Assembly: GCF_042186555.1 (NCBI RefSeq)
Contig: NC_133326.1
Location: forward strand, 100,128,625 to 100,192,624
Reading direction: 5' to 3'
DNA from: Aquarana catesbeiana
Taxonomy: Eukaryota; Chordata; Amphibia; Anura; Ranidae
DNA length: 64,000 nt
Each line of letters opens with the position of its first letter. Positions within the stretch are counted from its first letter, which is position 1. The notes under the pieces were generated by a model. That model was not told the DNA's origin. It searched no databases and saw only the letters and a list, made by a program, of their open reading frames with translations. Made by a program: the position numbers and the translations under genes. Positions 42,965-54,939 of this stretch are shown here, piece by piece.

Positions 42965-43402
42965 TTTCGGTCAATATCTGGCTCCTTCCAGAGGGGGCTG
43001 ATCGCTGCCCGGGGTTGTTCGTACCCGCTCCTCAGGGCTGCCACCTCTTGCCTGAGAGAGGTGACCATATCAACTAGATCTCGTATGGCCTTTTCCATCG
43101 AGGGCATCCCCGCATTTGAGGAGGTGGCAGGGCATGGGGCAGTTGCTTCCTCCTGCTCTACCGGCCACTTGGCTCCATGAGTGAAGGTAACCTGGCTTCT
43201 GGCACCAACCCGTTCATGGTCCGACTCTTCCTGTTCCCTCTCAATGGCCTCTTGCGGCGGGCTTCTCCTTCAAGCACATTAACTGCCAAATCTGTAAAGT
43301 GTGCTGCGGGTATTTCGAACAAGCAGACAGAACTGTCCAATCTCTCCACCCAGTCTGTTAGGGGAATGTTTGTGCCATTAAATTGAGGATGATGGTTCCA
43401 AC
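42877..43402 (-). pseudogene. gag: Gypsy gag remnant with zinc knuckle
   Basis: Frame 42877-43107 has a coiled-coil-like start (IRDLVDMVTSLRQEVAALR) and a zinc knuckle CWQCGRLGHVARDC (C-x2-C-x4-H-x4-C). Frame 43158-43349 is the upstream piece. Gag totals under 200 codons between the primer-binding site and the knuckle, against 300-400 in relatives, so the N-terminal part is deleted. Confidence 0.82.
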
Positions 43403-43420
43403 ATCCTGCCGACTACGCCA
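43403..43420 (-). other. Gypsy primer-binding-site position
   Basis: On the minus strand TGGCGTAGTCGGCAGGAT follows the LTR end (CTTACA) after three bases. Its position and TGG start fit a primer-binding site; I cannot name the tRNA. Confidence 0.6.
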
Positions 43421-43423
43421 AAA

Positions 43424-45025
43424 TGTAAGCGGGGTAGGGTGTGGCGGTTTCACAGAGGGAATCGCATGTACTGACTTTTGGTAGTAGGGCACAGATTCAC
43501 AGCACAGTCACTTCTATAAGAATGATTTTATATATATTTAAAAAATATATATTTTATCAAATATCTATAAAAATTATTGTTGTTTGTAAATGTGATATGC
43601 AGACAATCATTCCATAGAGTGCACGCATACACAGTTACTTTCTTTGCTTGGCAGAGTAGAAAACTAGATTCTTAGCAACGTAAATGTCGTAAGTGTTAGT
43701 TGCTTTCTGCAGTGCGCATGCGCAGTAGTCGGTCAAGCATTTTGTCCGGCAAATTCCTCTGTGCACCGACGTCAGCCACTGAAGTGATGTATGAAGCGCT
43801 GCGCATGCGCAGTGCACTTGGTTTGGAGTTACAGCTGATTCCATGTCACAGGAAGTGACGCGGGTTGCACATTCTGCCAGATCAGGTCATTTTGTCACAA
43901 CACAGGCAGGAGAAGAGCAGAGGAATGACCCTCTTTGTGTCAGGCCTCTCTCCTGTCCTCTGACACCACAGGCCCAACTTTAAACACTTTATTCAATTCA
44001 ACATGCAGTGGCTTAATCCTAGATAAGCTGTTCCACACACACCCACTGCATATACAGAGCCCTGAATATGTGTGTGCTGGTCTGTATGGCACTAGTAGTT
44101 TCAGTCTTTTTGAAGAAAAGATAACGTTGGTGCACTTAAACTCCTGGATAGCAGGGCCAAACAACACAACTGCTCCAGATTATCAAGTGAAGCAGGCAGG
44201 ATCTTTCTCAGCAAGGTGAGAGGACAATGATGTCTGTATACAATGTCCCCAGAAATGAATGGCCTTATCCTTTATCCCTGTGGCACTACAAGTGTCAACA
44301 AGATGACTACCAGCAATGATGTCTGTATAAAGTGCTTGTTTAACTCCTTCTGTGGTGCAGTGTCCCTGTTTCCTGCGAATGGGCAAAAGCACTCTCACCA
44401 ATCCTGCGGTCCGGACCCAAACGAAACATCCTAGAACAGGCAGGCTCTCCTGGACGACCCGGCTGGTACCTCACACTGGAACGCTTCACATCGGTGCAGG
44501 TGCGCCTGGATGTGCGCCTGGGATCCCCCTCTCTCAGGCTGGATGTCCCGACTGACTGCGAAGGCCTGAATTGCGTGGTGAAATCTCCTGAGAGACAGCA
44601 TATCTCCCTCAAGTCTGATCTCTTCCTCCTCGTGCTGACTGACTTCTCCTCAGGAAATCAAAATTTAGTCTCTCCTTTCCTGCCAGCAGAGCATGCTGGG
44701 ATTTGTAGTCCTGCCTCTTTAAAAGTCAGTGAGGCCACTCTGTGCTGAGACTTCATATTTCAGAGTCCTTCTCAGCTGCTGCGGCTTGTTAAAGTCTCAT
44801 TCATTGGCTCCTGTAACTGTGCCTTTAATTGGCTCTCTTCCTCCTACCAATAGGAACACAGGGGAGGGTGCAGAGTGAGTGTTAATATGCAGTCAGGGAA
44901 GAGAAAAGGGAGGGGGAAATCCCCTTCTCTCAGAAACTGACAGGCAGCTCTCCCTCTGTGAAAAGCTTGTGTCCTCACGACGGCCAGCTTGGCGGGGTCG
45001 TGGGAATAACGAGACACCCGCTACA
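43424..45025 (-). repeat. Gypsy 5' LTR, 1.6 kb
   Basis: On the minus strand it begins TGTAGCGGGTGTCTC (45025) and ends CCCCGCTTACA (43424), with TG/CA ends extended into imperfect inverted repeats. It contains two GCGCATGCGCAGT-type palindromes (NRF-1-like) at about 43714-43727 and 43803-43815. A partner LTR was not found. Confidence 0.7.
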
Positions 45026-45256
45026 TTTAATTTTCAGTATTTTTTTCGTTTGTTCAGCAAAAATTAAAAAACCCAGTGGTGATTAGATACCAACAAATGA
45101 AAGCTCTATTTGTGTGGAAAAAATGATAAAAATTTAATTTGGGTACAGTGTTGCATGATGATGACTGTGCAATTGTCATTCAAAGGGTGACAGCGCTAAA
45201 AGCTGAAAATTGGCCTGGGCAGGAAGGGGGTGAAGGTGTGGTATTGAAGTGGTTAA
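45026..45256. mobile_element. piggyBac-like element 5, right-end relic
   Basis: Collinear with 3000-3232 of element 2 ('agataccaacaaatgaaagc', 'gcaattgtcattc', 'gaaaattggcctgggcagga') and ends GAAGTGGTTAA with TTAA at 45253-45256. The left part is missing because Gypsy begins at 45025. Confidence 0.75.
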
Positions 45257-45715
45257 GTAATAAAGGTAAATCTAGGCATGCAATGTCATATAAAGGCAGT
45301 GGCGGCCAGTGGAATTTTTTTTCGGGGGGGGGGGGAACGACAAACAGTATCCCCCCACCGGGTCGGTCGGTGAGTCGGTCGGTATCATTTACCACATTAT
45401 CGGTGGCTTCCCCTGCTTGGCTGCTGAAAGGGGCTGGACGCATGAATAAGGGGGTGGCTGCGGTGGCCATGGATAGATTCATGCGTTTCACGCAGCTATT
45501 CATTCAAATGGGCTGCCCTACATGCTACAAAAACAGCAGAGAAGCGTGTGCACCTTTTTGAGCTTTAAAGCTCTGCACACATTTTAACCCTATTTTTGCA
45601 CATGTAAAACGTGCTTCTTGCTTGGCCCGTTTGAGGTGCCATTAACATTGGAAGACGCCATAACCGTCACATGTGTTTTTCACATCTGTTCACTAGTATT
45701 AATGCTAGCTTAGTA
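45257..45715. other. Unassigned, with one possible hAT end
   Basis: CAGTGGCGGCCAGTGG near 45298 resembles a hAT terminus like that at 45724, followed by a G run. No second end was found. Confidence 0.3.
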
Positions 45716-45816
45716 CTGCAAGCCAGTGGCGTCTCTAGCTTTCATATTTAGGGGGGGGGGCACATGGGGGGGACAAAGACAAAAGTAGGGGGGCCAACCA
45801 TAAAACGCAAATTTTA

Positions 45817-45880
45817 TATATATATAGATATATCTATATATCTATATATATATATAGATATATATAGATGTATGTATGCT

Positions 45881-45934
<54 letters not shown>
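45817..45934. repeat. TA/GATA microsatellite
   Basis: Runs of TATATAGATA followed by about 20 TA units. The Tc1 element inserted at the TA at its end (45933-45934). Confidence 0.95.
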
Positions 45935-45937
<3 letters not shown>

Positions 45938-47436
45938 TGGGGACGGAAAGTATTGAGACCCCCTTAAATTTTTCACTCTTTGTTATATTGCAGCCATTTG
46001 CTAAAATCATTTAAGTTCATTTTTTTCCTCATCATGTACACACAGCATCCCATATTGACTGAAAAACACAGAATTGTTGACATTTTTGCAGATTTATTAA
46101 AAAAGAAAAACTGAAATATCACATGGTCCTAAGTATTCAGACCCTTTGCTCAGTATTTAGTAGAAGCACCCTTTTGATCTAATACAGCCATGAGTCTTTT
46201 TGGGAAAGATGCAACAAGTTTTTCACACCTGGATTTGGGGATCCTCTGCCATTCCTCCTTGCAGATCCTCTCCAGTTCTGTCAGGTTGGATGGTAAACAT
46301 TGGTGGACAGCCATTTTTAGGTCTCTCCAGAGATGCTCAATTGGGTTTAAGTCGGGGCTCTGGCTGGGCCATTTAAGAACAGTCACGGAGTTGTTGTGAA
46401 GCCACTCCTTTGTTATTTTAGCTGTGTGCTTAGGGTCATTGTCTTGTTGGAAGGTAAACCTTCAGCCCAGTCTGAGGTCCTGAGCACTCTGGAGAAGGTT
46501 TTCGTCCAGGATATCCCTGTACTTGGCCGCATTCATCTTTCCCTCGATTGCAACCAGTCGTCCTCTCCCTGCAGCTGAAAAGCACCCCCACAGCATGATG
46601 CTGCCACCACCATGCTTCACTGTTGGGACTGTATTGGACAGGTGATGAGCAGTGCCTGGTTTTCTCCACACATACCGCTTAGAATTAAGGCCAAAAAGTT
46701 CTATCTTGGTCTCATCAGACCAGAGAATCTTATTTCTCACCATCTTGGAGTCATTCAGGTGTTTTTTAGCAAACTCCATGTGGGCTTTCATGTGTCTTGC
46801 ACTGAGGAGAGGCTTCCATCAGGCCACTCTGCCATAAAGCCTCTACTGGTGGAGGGCTGCAGTGATGGTTGACTTTCTACAACTTTCTCCCATCTCTGGA
46901 GCTCAGCCACAGTGATCTTTGGGTTCTTCTATACCTCTCTCACCAAGGCTCTTTTCCCCCGATAGCTCAGTTTGGCCGGACGGCCAGCTCTAGGAAGGGT
47001 TCTGGTCGTCCCAAACGTCTTCAATTTAAGGATTATGGAGGCCACTGTGCTCTTAGGAACCTTAAGTGCTTAAGGTCTTATATAGACAGCTGTGTGGCTT
47101 TCCTAATCAAGTCCAATCAGTATAATCAAACACAGCTGGACTCAAATGAAGGTATAGAACCATCTTGAGGATGATTAGACGAAATGGACAGCACCTGAGT
47201 TAAATATATGAGTGTCACAGCAAAGGGTCTGAATACTTAGGACCATGTGATATTTCAGTTTTTCTTTTTTAATAAATCTGCAAAAATGTCAACAATTCTG
47301 TGTTTTTCTGCAAATATGGGGTGCTGTGTGTACATTATTGAGGAAAACAAATGAACTTAAATGATTTTAGCAAATGGTTGCAATATAACAAAGAGTGAAA
47401 AATTTGTGGGGGTCTGAATACTTTCGGTCCCGACTG
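45935..47436 (-). mobile_element. Tc1 element 1, 1.5 kb, nearly complete
   Basis: Flanked by TA (45933-45934 and 47437-47438). Inverted ends extend about 200 bp: CAGTGGGGACGGAAAGTATT on the left, AATACTTTCGGTCCCGACTG on the right, with an inner repeat near 46080-46145 and 47225-47300, giving an IR/DR layout. One transposase gene lies on the minus strand. Confidence 0.93.
46150..47095 (-). pseudogene. Tc1 transposase, DD34E, broken
   Basis: Frames 46462-46791 and 46150-46386 form one reading frame interrupted by a TGA at about 46459-46461. The catalytic set is present: LWSDETK (first D), QQDNDPKH (second D) and DLNPIEHLW (E, 34 residues after the second D). It ends LDQKGASTKY. Upstream (46800-47095) the N-terminal helix-turn-helix region is visible in other frames (RTLPRAGRPAKLSYRGK) but carries frameshifts. 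Normal length is about 340 residues. The element is non-autonomous now. Confidence 0.92.
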
Positions 47437-47619
47437 TACATACACACACAAACACACACACACATATATATATATCAAATATTCCTGACAATGGGCATCA
47501 AACGCATAAATATGAAACATTCCTGACAATGCACAGTGGCCGTGCCGTGTAAGCGTGAGATATTTGTAATCCGGCGGTGCTGGGGACTTATGATCACCCT
47601 AGGCTAGTGGCAGGACCCA

Positions 47620-47965
47620 CAGGTCAGTGGCCAGCTCCCAGCAGGACCCACAAGCTGCAGGCCAGTGGGTTCTGCTGGCCACTGACCTGTGGTCCTGCTG
47701 GCCACTGACCTGTGGGTCGTGCTGGGAGCCGACCATGGCATGTGGGTCGGAGGTCCGGCTGGCCTCAGTGGCGAACAGGACCCACAGGTCAGTGGCCAGC
47801 AGGACCCACAGGTCAGTGGCCAGCAGGACCCACAGGTCAGTGGCCAGCTCCCAGCAGGACCCACAAGCTGCGGACCTGTGGGTCCTGCTGGCCACTGACC
47901 TGTGGGTCCTGCTGGCCACTGACCTGTGGGTCATGGTCCGAGGTCCTGCTGGTCTCAGTGGCCTG
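47620..47965. repeat. Mirrored 24-bp minisatellite
   Basis: Unit CAGGACCCACAGGTCAGTGGCCAG (24 bp). Direct copies at about 47608-47650 and 47778-47860, inverted copies (CTGGCCACTGACCTGTGGGTCCTG) at about 47677-47720 and 47874-47932. As 24 is divisible by three, every frame encodes an eight-residue repeat. It lies in the hAT element. Confidence 0.9.
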
Positions 47966-48687
47966 TAGGCCATGGGCAGCTCCCAGCAGGAATCACAGGC
48001 CATGAAGGGCAAGGTAGATGAGGTGTATGGGGGGGTAGAATGATCGATCCTGTGGGGGTGTCAGGGTCTCTCACCTACCTTGCTCGGCAGACTCAGAGCT
48101 CAGCAGGACAGGACAGGTCCTCTCTTCCAAGTTCCACCTTCTCCTTCCTTGCACTGCTGCTTCCACCAGTCGTGGGGGTCAGTCAGTGATGTTGCTTCTG
48201 AGGGGTCGGTCTCCACTCCACAGTACTCTGTACTGTCTGCAGCCACAAGGTGCACCCAGGCCAGCCATGTGGTGTCCAGGCAGGCCAGGCAATATCCCAC
48301 TGCAGCGATGGGAGTTGTAGATAGCATGTAGGCTCAGGCTGGCTGCTCTCCTCTGACTCCACCCCCCGGGAGCTTGAGCATGCAGCCACCGCTGCCGCGG
48401 ACTACAACTCCCATAAACAATAGCGGTGGCCGGCGGCTGTCGTGCGTCACCGACATCAACTGGGCTAGCCCCACTTACTGGCTCAGACAGACTCAGTCAC
48501 AGTCTTAGTGAGTCATTCAAGCGGGCGCCGGACAGACACTCGGACGGATATCTGCGGCGCCGGCCGGCGGCCATTCATTTATTACAGACAGTGCTTAACT
48601 GGGGGGCGGCACATGGGGGGTACACTGTAAAATTGGGTGGGTCGTGGCCCCCTCAGGCCCCACCCTGGTGACGCCCATGCTGCAAGC

Positions 48688-49485
48688 CTGTAACAGGAAG
48701 TGCTGCTACTGTCATGTTTTCCAGTTAGAAAACTGCAATAGATTCACAAAAAATATGTTTTGAAAAAGTGTATACAGTGAGGCTGATGCCAAACATACTT
48801 AAAAATGCATGCACTTTTAAGACAAATCTAGGCGAGTGATGTTATATTCAAAAAAGCAAAAGCCTTGAAGCTGCATCTGCTCTAAGCCCTTCAATAAATG
48901 AAAGCCCCAGCGAGGAGTCAGACTTGCCTTGTGACTAATGTGAAATTCATGCCAGTTCCTTCTTACATAAGAGATTTGCACACACTGATATAACAGATGG
49001 ATGACATAATAAACACACCAAGAAATAACATTGTAATACTGCTAATGCAAGTTCTGAGGAAAATATCACTTTTAGAATTTGATGCTTTATCTAGCATTGT
49101 CTGGACAATGCAAGACTTGTTTTTGACACTTGAAATATAAGGAGGAGGGTCATTGTAAGATCTCAAATGTCTATAATTTGTACATCTACATGCCACAGCC
49201 TCGTCTGGCCTAGGTTGTTGTGCCTCTTGCAAACACAATAAGCAGGAGTGCGCCAGTAAAAATCATAAGAAGCACACAACGAAAAATGCATATTAATTCC
49301 AAATTTGCATGATGCCTTTAACAACATCAGCATGATGATTTCACTTGTATTGTAAGCATGATAACATCATCACACTATCCCCCTTGTCTACTTGCCAGTG
49401 CCACAGGTCTTCTGGACTTTAGACGAAAGCTATAGGGCCTGGGTACATTTAGTAGTGTGTTTGGTAATGTGCAGGAAGGACCTTT
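48688..49485. other. Unassigned sequence
   Basis: AT-rich, without recognisable repeats or domains. The 91-codon minus frame 48963-49238 has no motif I recognise. Confidence 0.35.
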
Positions 49486-49943
49486 TAAAGTGCTACTAAA
49501 CCCACAACTGTAAAATCAGTCTATATATGCAGTAAAGCATGCTTGTTATACTCACTGTTGAGCCTGAAGGGTTGATTCTCTGCATTGTGTAAAATGGCTG
49601 TTTGATTCTGTCTTCTCTGATCCTCCCCTTCTTGCATTGCCCCCAAAACATGTCCAGATAAGACAGAGTTATTGGAGTCAGGCTGCACATGCTCAGTTTG
49701 GTGTGTATTGCTAGAGAGTTTTTTTATTCTTGGGAGAGTGCATGTGATCCAGACAGAGGGTCAGGGTTCCTGCATCCTGATAGGGCAGCGAGTGCAGTAT
49801 GAAAACTCCTCCTACAAGCTTTAACCATAGAAGTCACAAGATTGCTATATACTGCTGATGAAAAAATTATTGCATTTCTATGTTCTGTGTAGTGGGAGCC
49901 AGGATATAGTAAATGCAAGGGTCCTCGGTTTAGTTACACTTTA
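49486..49943. repeat. MITE with 'TTAAAGTG..ACTAAACC' ends
   Basis: TTTTAAAGTGCTACTAAACC on the left is mirrored by GGTTTAGTTACACTTTAAG on the right. A single end of this family also occurs near 27923. Non-coding. Confidence 0.7.
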
Positions 49944-50660
49944 AGTAAAGTGACACTCCTTGGGCTGCATACCTGTCAATTTCTTCTTCTTAGACTTAAA
50001 TAAGGCAGTGGGTGGAGTCACAGGGAGGGAGGTGTTCCACGGAGACAACCCTGAAGGGGACTCACATCACTATGGATATGTCAGAGGGACCTGAAAAAGT
50101 AAACAACTTTAGGAATTCCTTCTTAATAGAAAGGTCAGCTCTGTAAGAGAAAATTGTGCAGTGTAGAGGCCTTTTAGGAGAAGTAACACCCCTCAAGCTG
50201 CATACCTGTCAATGTTTCCTTCTTAAGCTTTGGGTATATAAGTCAGTGGGTGGAGTTACAGGGAGTGAGATGCACCACAGGGACACCCTGTGGTGCATCT
50301 CATCACTGTGGATAAACAGTCAGAGGCACCAGAATAGGTGAGTGACCAACTTTAGGAATATCTTCTTAATAGAAACGTCAGCTCCATAAGCGGGAATTGA
50401 GTAGCACCAGGGCCTTTTTTAGAGAAGTCATACCCATTGGGCTGATACCTGTCAATCTCTCCTTCTTAGACTTTGAGTAAATAAGGCAGTGGGTGGAGTC
50501 ACAGGAAGGGAGATGCACCATGGAGACATCCCTGGAGGGGACTCCCTTCACTTTGGATATAGTGTCAGATGGACCAGAATAGATGAGTAACCAACTTTAG
50601 GGTTTCCTCCTTAATAGTATCTTTAGCTTCATAATGGAGAATTGGGTAGTATCAGGAAGA
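49944..50660. repeat. Three tandem ~240-bp units
   Basis: Units begin near 49950, 50175 and 50420. Each has GCTGCATACCTGTCAAT-type, GGCAGTGGGTGGAGTCACAG-type and CCAACTTTAGG-type blocks in the same order. By eye they are about 75-80% alike, so the array is old. Confidence 0.85.
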
Positions 50661-51850
50661 CTCAGAAGTTGGAGAGAAATTTAGTCATTTCCACCTGTTT
50701 GTGAGCACTAGATCATCCTCTGTTGGAACAGGTTCTGTCAACATCAAGTAATGGATTTGTGACTTTTCTCTAATGGCCTTATTCTGTGAGCCTGGGATCC
50801 CAACATGACTGGACATTGCGTTTTTGAAGTACCAAGCTACTTATGCTGGGGTACTCGATTGTGGGGGCATGTGAAAGGAAGTGAGGACTCTGTGGTTGTC
50901 TCCCTGTGTTATTCATAGTGATGAGGTAGGTGATAGATAACACACCGACTATTTTTGCTCTCAGGTTATGAGAGTCTTCGGGTCCGAGGGTCTGGTGACT
51001 TGGAGTCATCAGTAGGGACCATGCTCTGTGCATAGTGGTTGGAAATTGTCTGTGTCTGCTCCTGAAGAATTCCTGGCTAGGGGTCAAAGCTCTCCCTTAG
51101 ACCGTGCCTGGTTATGGAGGAGAATCCTTTGTACTAAGCTGACCTCTTTATTCTGAACCTCAAAAGGGTTGCCTCAAGGCTAGTTAATAGTGCTCCAAGA
51201 TCTGCTTTCATGTACTAGATATAATGCTTGAGAAACCCAACAGGATAAACATAAAAGATGCTAATGTTGACTTGTTTTCCAAAGTACAGACTCCTGGGCT
51301 GTCATACTCATCTTCCACCCCTCACTATTTGGTTAGTTAAACACTTGGAAAAGGTATATGAATATTAGATGTTGTGAAACTTTATTAACTGCACCCTTGG
51401 CATAAGCACCTGCTTGGGTGCAACCAGCCTGTGGGATTTTACATGAGATTTATGCTAGAGGTTGCCATCACAATGGCTTTACAGGAGGGATTTCTCTGTC
51501 AACACTGTCTGTCTGTCTTTCCTGCAACCTGTCTATGGCCGGTCTTATCAAGTACCAAAGCAATGGTGAGGATCACAACTTCAGAATGTTGCACCTTCAA
51601 ATACAAATCAGCAATAGCGGGTCCTATATTTCTTTCCTGATAGGTTCCCTTTTATAGGTTTGATCTCCTAAGATAAATTTTGAAGTGAATTTGTGGAGTT
51701 CAATCTAATCAATACAAATAACCAAAAGAGAAAATGGTAAAGGTTGTGATACCAAATAACACTAAAAAGGCATGCTCATAACTCAGGATCTCAGCAAAGG
51801 TGAGGTAACTTGGGCTAGCTGACATGTAGATTTCTCTTGTTGAGCCCACG
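50661..51850. other. Unassigned sequence
   Basis: No gene, terminal repeat or tandem array was recognised. The 102-codon minus frame 50779-51087 has no motif. Confidence 0.35.
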
Positions 51851-52400
51851 GGTTGAATGAGAGAAAATGCTTACAATAGTTCCTCCATCCAAGTTAAATA
51901 GCGTGGATGGACGAATCTCCCCTGCTGGCTATTGTATTCTGACAGTCACTGCTCCAGCAGCTGTCAGAATACTCAGAGTGACTGCAGTGATAATTTTCCA
52001 CCCAACTCCTTTGATTTTCAAATTGAAGATTGTCGAGCAGGGTGGTGCCGAGATGACCACGCACTGCATGCATTTTGGCCAATTCAACAAAAACCAACTG
52101 CAATTCAAGCCATGTATGGATGGCATGAGCGTGCCATAGACAGACAAATGTCTTTCTGAAGGACCAATATCTGTCCATCGCTCAACTTGGGTACAACCAG
52201 CATGCTGGATTTTTATATGCGATTATTGGCAGCAACTATAGCCGCTAGCAATTCTCCCGGCAGGTACAGCTTCCCGCGTCACCCCAATGGGAGAACACAA
52301 TAGCTCCGTGGGAGTCAGTGTTGATAGGGAAATTTTCTTGGTTGCAGGTAAGAAAATCACATCATCTATGGCCGGCTTTAGGGTATACAAAAGAACGGCA
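51851..52400. repeat. MITE of the 'CATCTATGGCCGGCTTTA' family
   Basis: The right end ATCATCTATGGCCGGCTTTAG matches 5797-5815. The internal 'acttgggtacaaccagcatgctgg' matches the inverse of 5690-5710. A left segment 'gcgtggatgga' also occurs at 62826. Confidence 0.6.
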
Positions 52401-52609
52401 AGATTTTAGTGTCCAAATTTTTCTTTTTAACCAGAACCACTAAATGTGTTTATTTACACTAAGCAATGATTCACAAAATAAATCACACACCTGTGTAGCC
52501 CCCAAATCATTATAGCTTATGGTTCTCACACCAATTAGCAAGTCTTTCCTTCTATGTGCTCTCTCAAAAAAAATTAACTGACCCTCTAGTAATTTGTACT
52601 TTACAGAAA

Positions 52610-52980
52610 CATATCTCCCAACTTTTTGAGATGGGAACGAGGGACACCTATTAGCAAAAGTATGTAGGCATTGGACACGCCCCCTTAAAGGAGAATTATA
52701 CAAAAACTGATTAGTTAAACCAACAACTGCTTTTTTTTTTTTTTTTTACCACTACTACTCCTTTATACTGGTTCTTGAAATTTACAATTGCCGCAATTTA
52801 GAATTTGGATGAAAGGTTTAGCTTTGGGAAACAAACAATTTGAAAGATAATACGTGCATTTTATATACAACTATATAAATCAGACCAAAATGAGGGACAA
52901 ACGATGAGGAAAGCGGGACAGAGGGACTTTGTTCAGAATCAGGGACAGTCCCTCAAAATCAGGGACAATTGGGAACTATG
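52610..52980. repeat. MITE with CATATCTCCCAAC ends
   Basis: CATATCTCCCAACTTTTTGAG is mirrored by GGGACAATTGGGAACTATG. CAGAAA stands on both sides (52604-52609 and 52981-52986), a probable target duplication. Internal 'gagggaca' words repeat. Non-coding. Confidence 0.7.
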
Positions 52981-53104
52981 CAGAAAGACCCCCTGTGTAG
53001 AGAAGATTAGTCTTCTCAAATATTAGGACCCACCCAGGTAACTATAGAGTAAAACTGGGCTCCTTTGGTAGCTCCCCTTCCCCTATAGTAAGACTCTAAT
53101 GCTT

Positions 53105-53240
53105 GTTTAGTCTAAAGCCAAACATCGATGGAGCGAAATTCAGCCAGTTCAGCAGGAACCAATTTCAAGCAATCTATCGGCAGTCTGGTTGTACTAAAAT
53201 TGATCTATTGATCGACTTTAGTACAACCAGCCTGTTGTTT
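53105..53240. repeat. Fragment of the 'GGTTGTACTAAAATTGATC' MITE family
   Basis: Contains the near-palindrome 'gtactaaaattgatctattgatcgactttagtac' (53190-53224 region) and relates to 5700-5730 and 52185-52210. Confidence 0.5.
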
Positions 53241-53559
53241 TTTTCGATGCTTATGATTTTTTGGAGTGCTACTGATTTTAGGCACAGTACTGACAATAGA
53301 TAATAACTGAGCATGTGCAGGCAGGGTGAGTGTCAGGATGGGCATGCCAGTGGACAAGATAGCTCCTCTGGGTGGACTTCTGTGCATCTACACAGGCTAA
53401 TCCACATTCCCTCTCATAGACGTAGGAATTGGGCACATGCTAATACTTATCGCATGCGCACACAAATGCACGCATCTGTGTGCATACACGTGCGCGTCGG
53501 CGCACTCACATACGCCCATGACAGATAGAGGTGCCAAATGGGCTATTTAAACTGAGCCA

Positions 53560-54170
53560 GTGCTCAGGTTCAGTGCTGCTTTGTCTTCAGCCTTCTGTGT
53601 CCTGAGAACCTGTGATCCTGTTTCCAGTTACTGACCCAACTTGTCTGACTCCCTGAACTGTACTAACCTCAGCTTGCCTCCTGACCACCGCTTCTGCCTG
53701 CTCCATTTGCTACTGTTCCACTGATCGGCTCCTGACCTGGTTTGTACCTTGACCACACTCTTGCCTGTGCCCCTGTACCTGATCAGTCTTGCCAGTGTAT
53801 GACCCGGCTTGCCTGACTCTGCTATTCCTCCTGCTGTCACCAGGAGGACCTTCCACTCTACTGGCTGTGCTTGCTTACTGACTGTCTGCTACCAGTATAC
53901 GTCTGGTCTGCCTGCTATTGCCAGTACCAGCCTGCTTTGGTATGCTGCTCACCAACTGCCACCCTGCCTGCTTCATTGAAGACCTCTGGCGACTACTCTG
54001 CCTGGCATAGACACCTGCTCTGCTAGCAAAATATACGGGCACTCGTGCCACTCTGCAGTCCTGCGCCTTCTGTTCACACTATCAGGGGCCCCAAGTCAGA
54101 GGTGTAAGAGAGGACTTCCTCATCATATCATACCTCTGCTACCAAGTATGTGATAGTGAGACTGTGCATT
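53560..54170. repeat. CT-rich repeat-like sequence
   Basis: Dense 'ctgcctgctcc', 'cctgacc' and 'cttgcctg' words over 600 bp, compositionally like the insert in env (13905-14450). No terminus was identified. Confidence 0.35.
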
Positions 54171-54394
54171 ATTGGATTTTAAACAGTACAGTGTCAGGGA
54201 GGTACTCGCCGAGGCTGAGATGCTGAGAGCGGTTCTCTCTTGCGACTAAGCACACTCCACCACTGGTGGTGATACAGAGGGTGAAGGGCGAGCCACCAGC
54301 AGGCTGGGCAGGTCTTGCGTGAAGGTCACCAGGAACCTGGCAGCCCTGCAGGGACTGGTAGACACTGGAGCCCAACGGGGTAGATGAATAGCAG

Positions 54395-54650
54395 AGTCCA
54401 ACAGCAGGCCGAGGGTCAAACACAGGTGACTGGAAACAAGTCTTTAAACAGGCTGAGGAGACTCGCACAGGAGACTGGTAGCAGAGTCCGTAAACAGGCT
54501 GCTGAGGGTCAAGCACAGGAGACTGGTAGCAAAGTCCATAAGCAGGTTGAGGGTCAAGCACAGGAGACTGGTAGCAAAGTCCGTAAGCAGGCTGAGGGTC
54601 AAGCACAGGAGACTGGTAGCAAAGTCCGTAAGGCAAGCCGAGGGTCAGGT
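54395..54650. repeat. 45-bp minisatellite
   Basis: About five copies of a unit containing 'gagggtcaagcacaggagactggtagcaaagtcc', mostly 45 bp apart. As 45 is divisible by three, it yields 15-residue peptide repeats: minus frame 54169-54681 and plus frame 54384-54740. I judge these frames to be by-products of the repeat. Confidence 0.9.
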
Positions 54651-54939
54651 GCAGGAGGAGATCAGAGCGGGTCAGGGTCAATCCGGGTCACAATGGGTAA
54701 TCACAAGGCAGGATACAGAGGCAGGAACACAGGAAGCTGAGAGATAAACCAGCAATTTAAACATGGAGTTGAGCAGCCTTTTATAGGTCAGCAAAAGAAC
54801 TCATGTTATGCGCTTTTACTGTGGCTGCAGGTGTGTACTGTTAAGGAATGGCTTAAGGAATTCCTGTTAAGGAATTGTTGGATTGTAATGACACATTGCA
54901 CTGTTTACTTTTTTTAACTTTATTGAAACGTCACAAAAT

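Larger units (their letters stand above)
29290..45025 (-). mobile_element. Gypsy retrotransposon, fragmented by nested insertions
   Basis: Reading on the minus strand, the order is: 1.6-kb LTR (45025-43424), primer-binding site (43420-43403), gag zinc knuckle, protease, reverse transcriptase, integrase, then the pol end at 29303. Insertions at 34920-42195, 34036-34250 and 30341-33548 split pol; removing each restores adjacency of flanking pol sequence. RNase H and part of the connection are deleted between 33659 and 33610. No 3' LTR is visible beyond 29290. Because the 5' LTR abuts a truncated piggyBac arm (45026-45256), Gypsy probably inserted into a piggyBac-like element. Confidence 0.88.
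45724..48679. mobile_element. hAT-type element with 8-bp target duplication, nested
   Basis: CTGCAAGC is duplicated at 45716-45723 and 48680-48687. The element starts CAGTGGCGTCTCTAGC and ends GGTGACGCCCATG, imperfect inverted complements. Internal 'gggggggcacatggggg' sequence occurs near both ends (about 45752-45775 and 48602-48622). Its original length would be about 1.4 kb without the Tc1 element. No transposase remains. Confidence 0.8.

Noticed and set aside
45140..45561. 140-codon frame as a gene
   Set aside because: It runs from a piggyBac right end through a G-rich tract; no motif and it crosses an element boundary.
47604..48012. Repeat-containing secreted protein
   Set aside because: Frames exist on both strands because of a mirrored 24-bp minisatellite.
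54384..54740. Repeat-protein frame of 118 codons, with a 170-codon antisense frame
   Set aside because: Both are produced by the 45-bp minisatellite, whose length is divisible by three.
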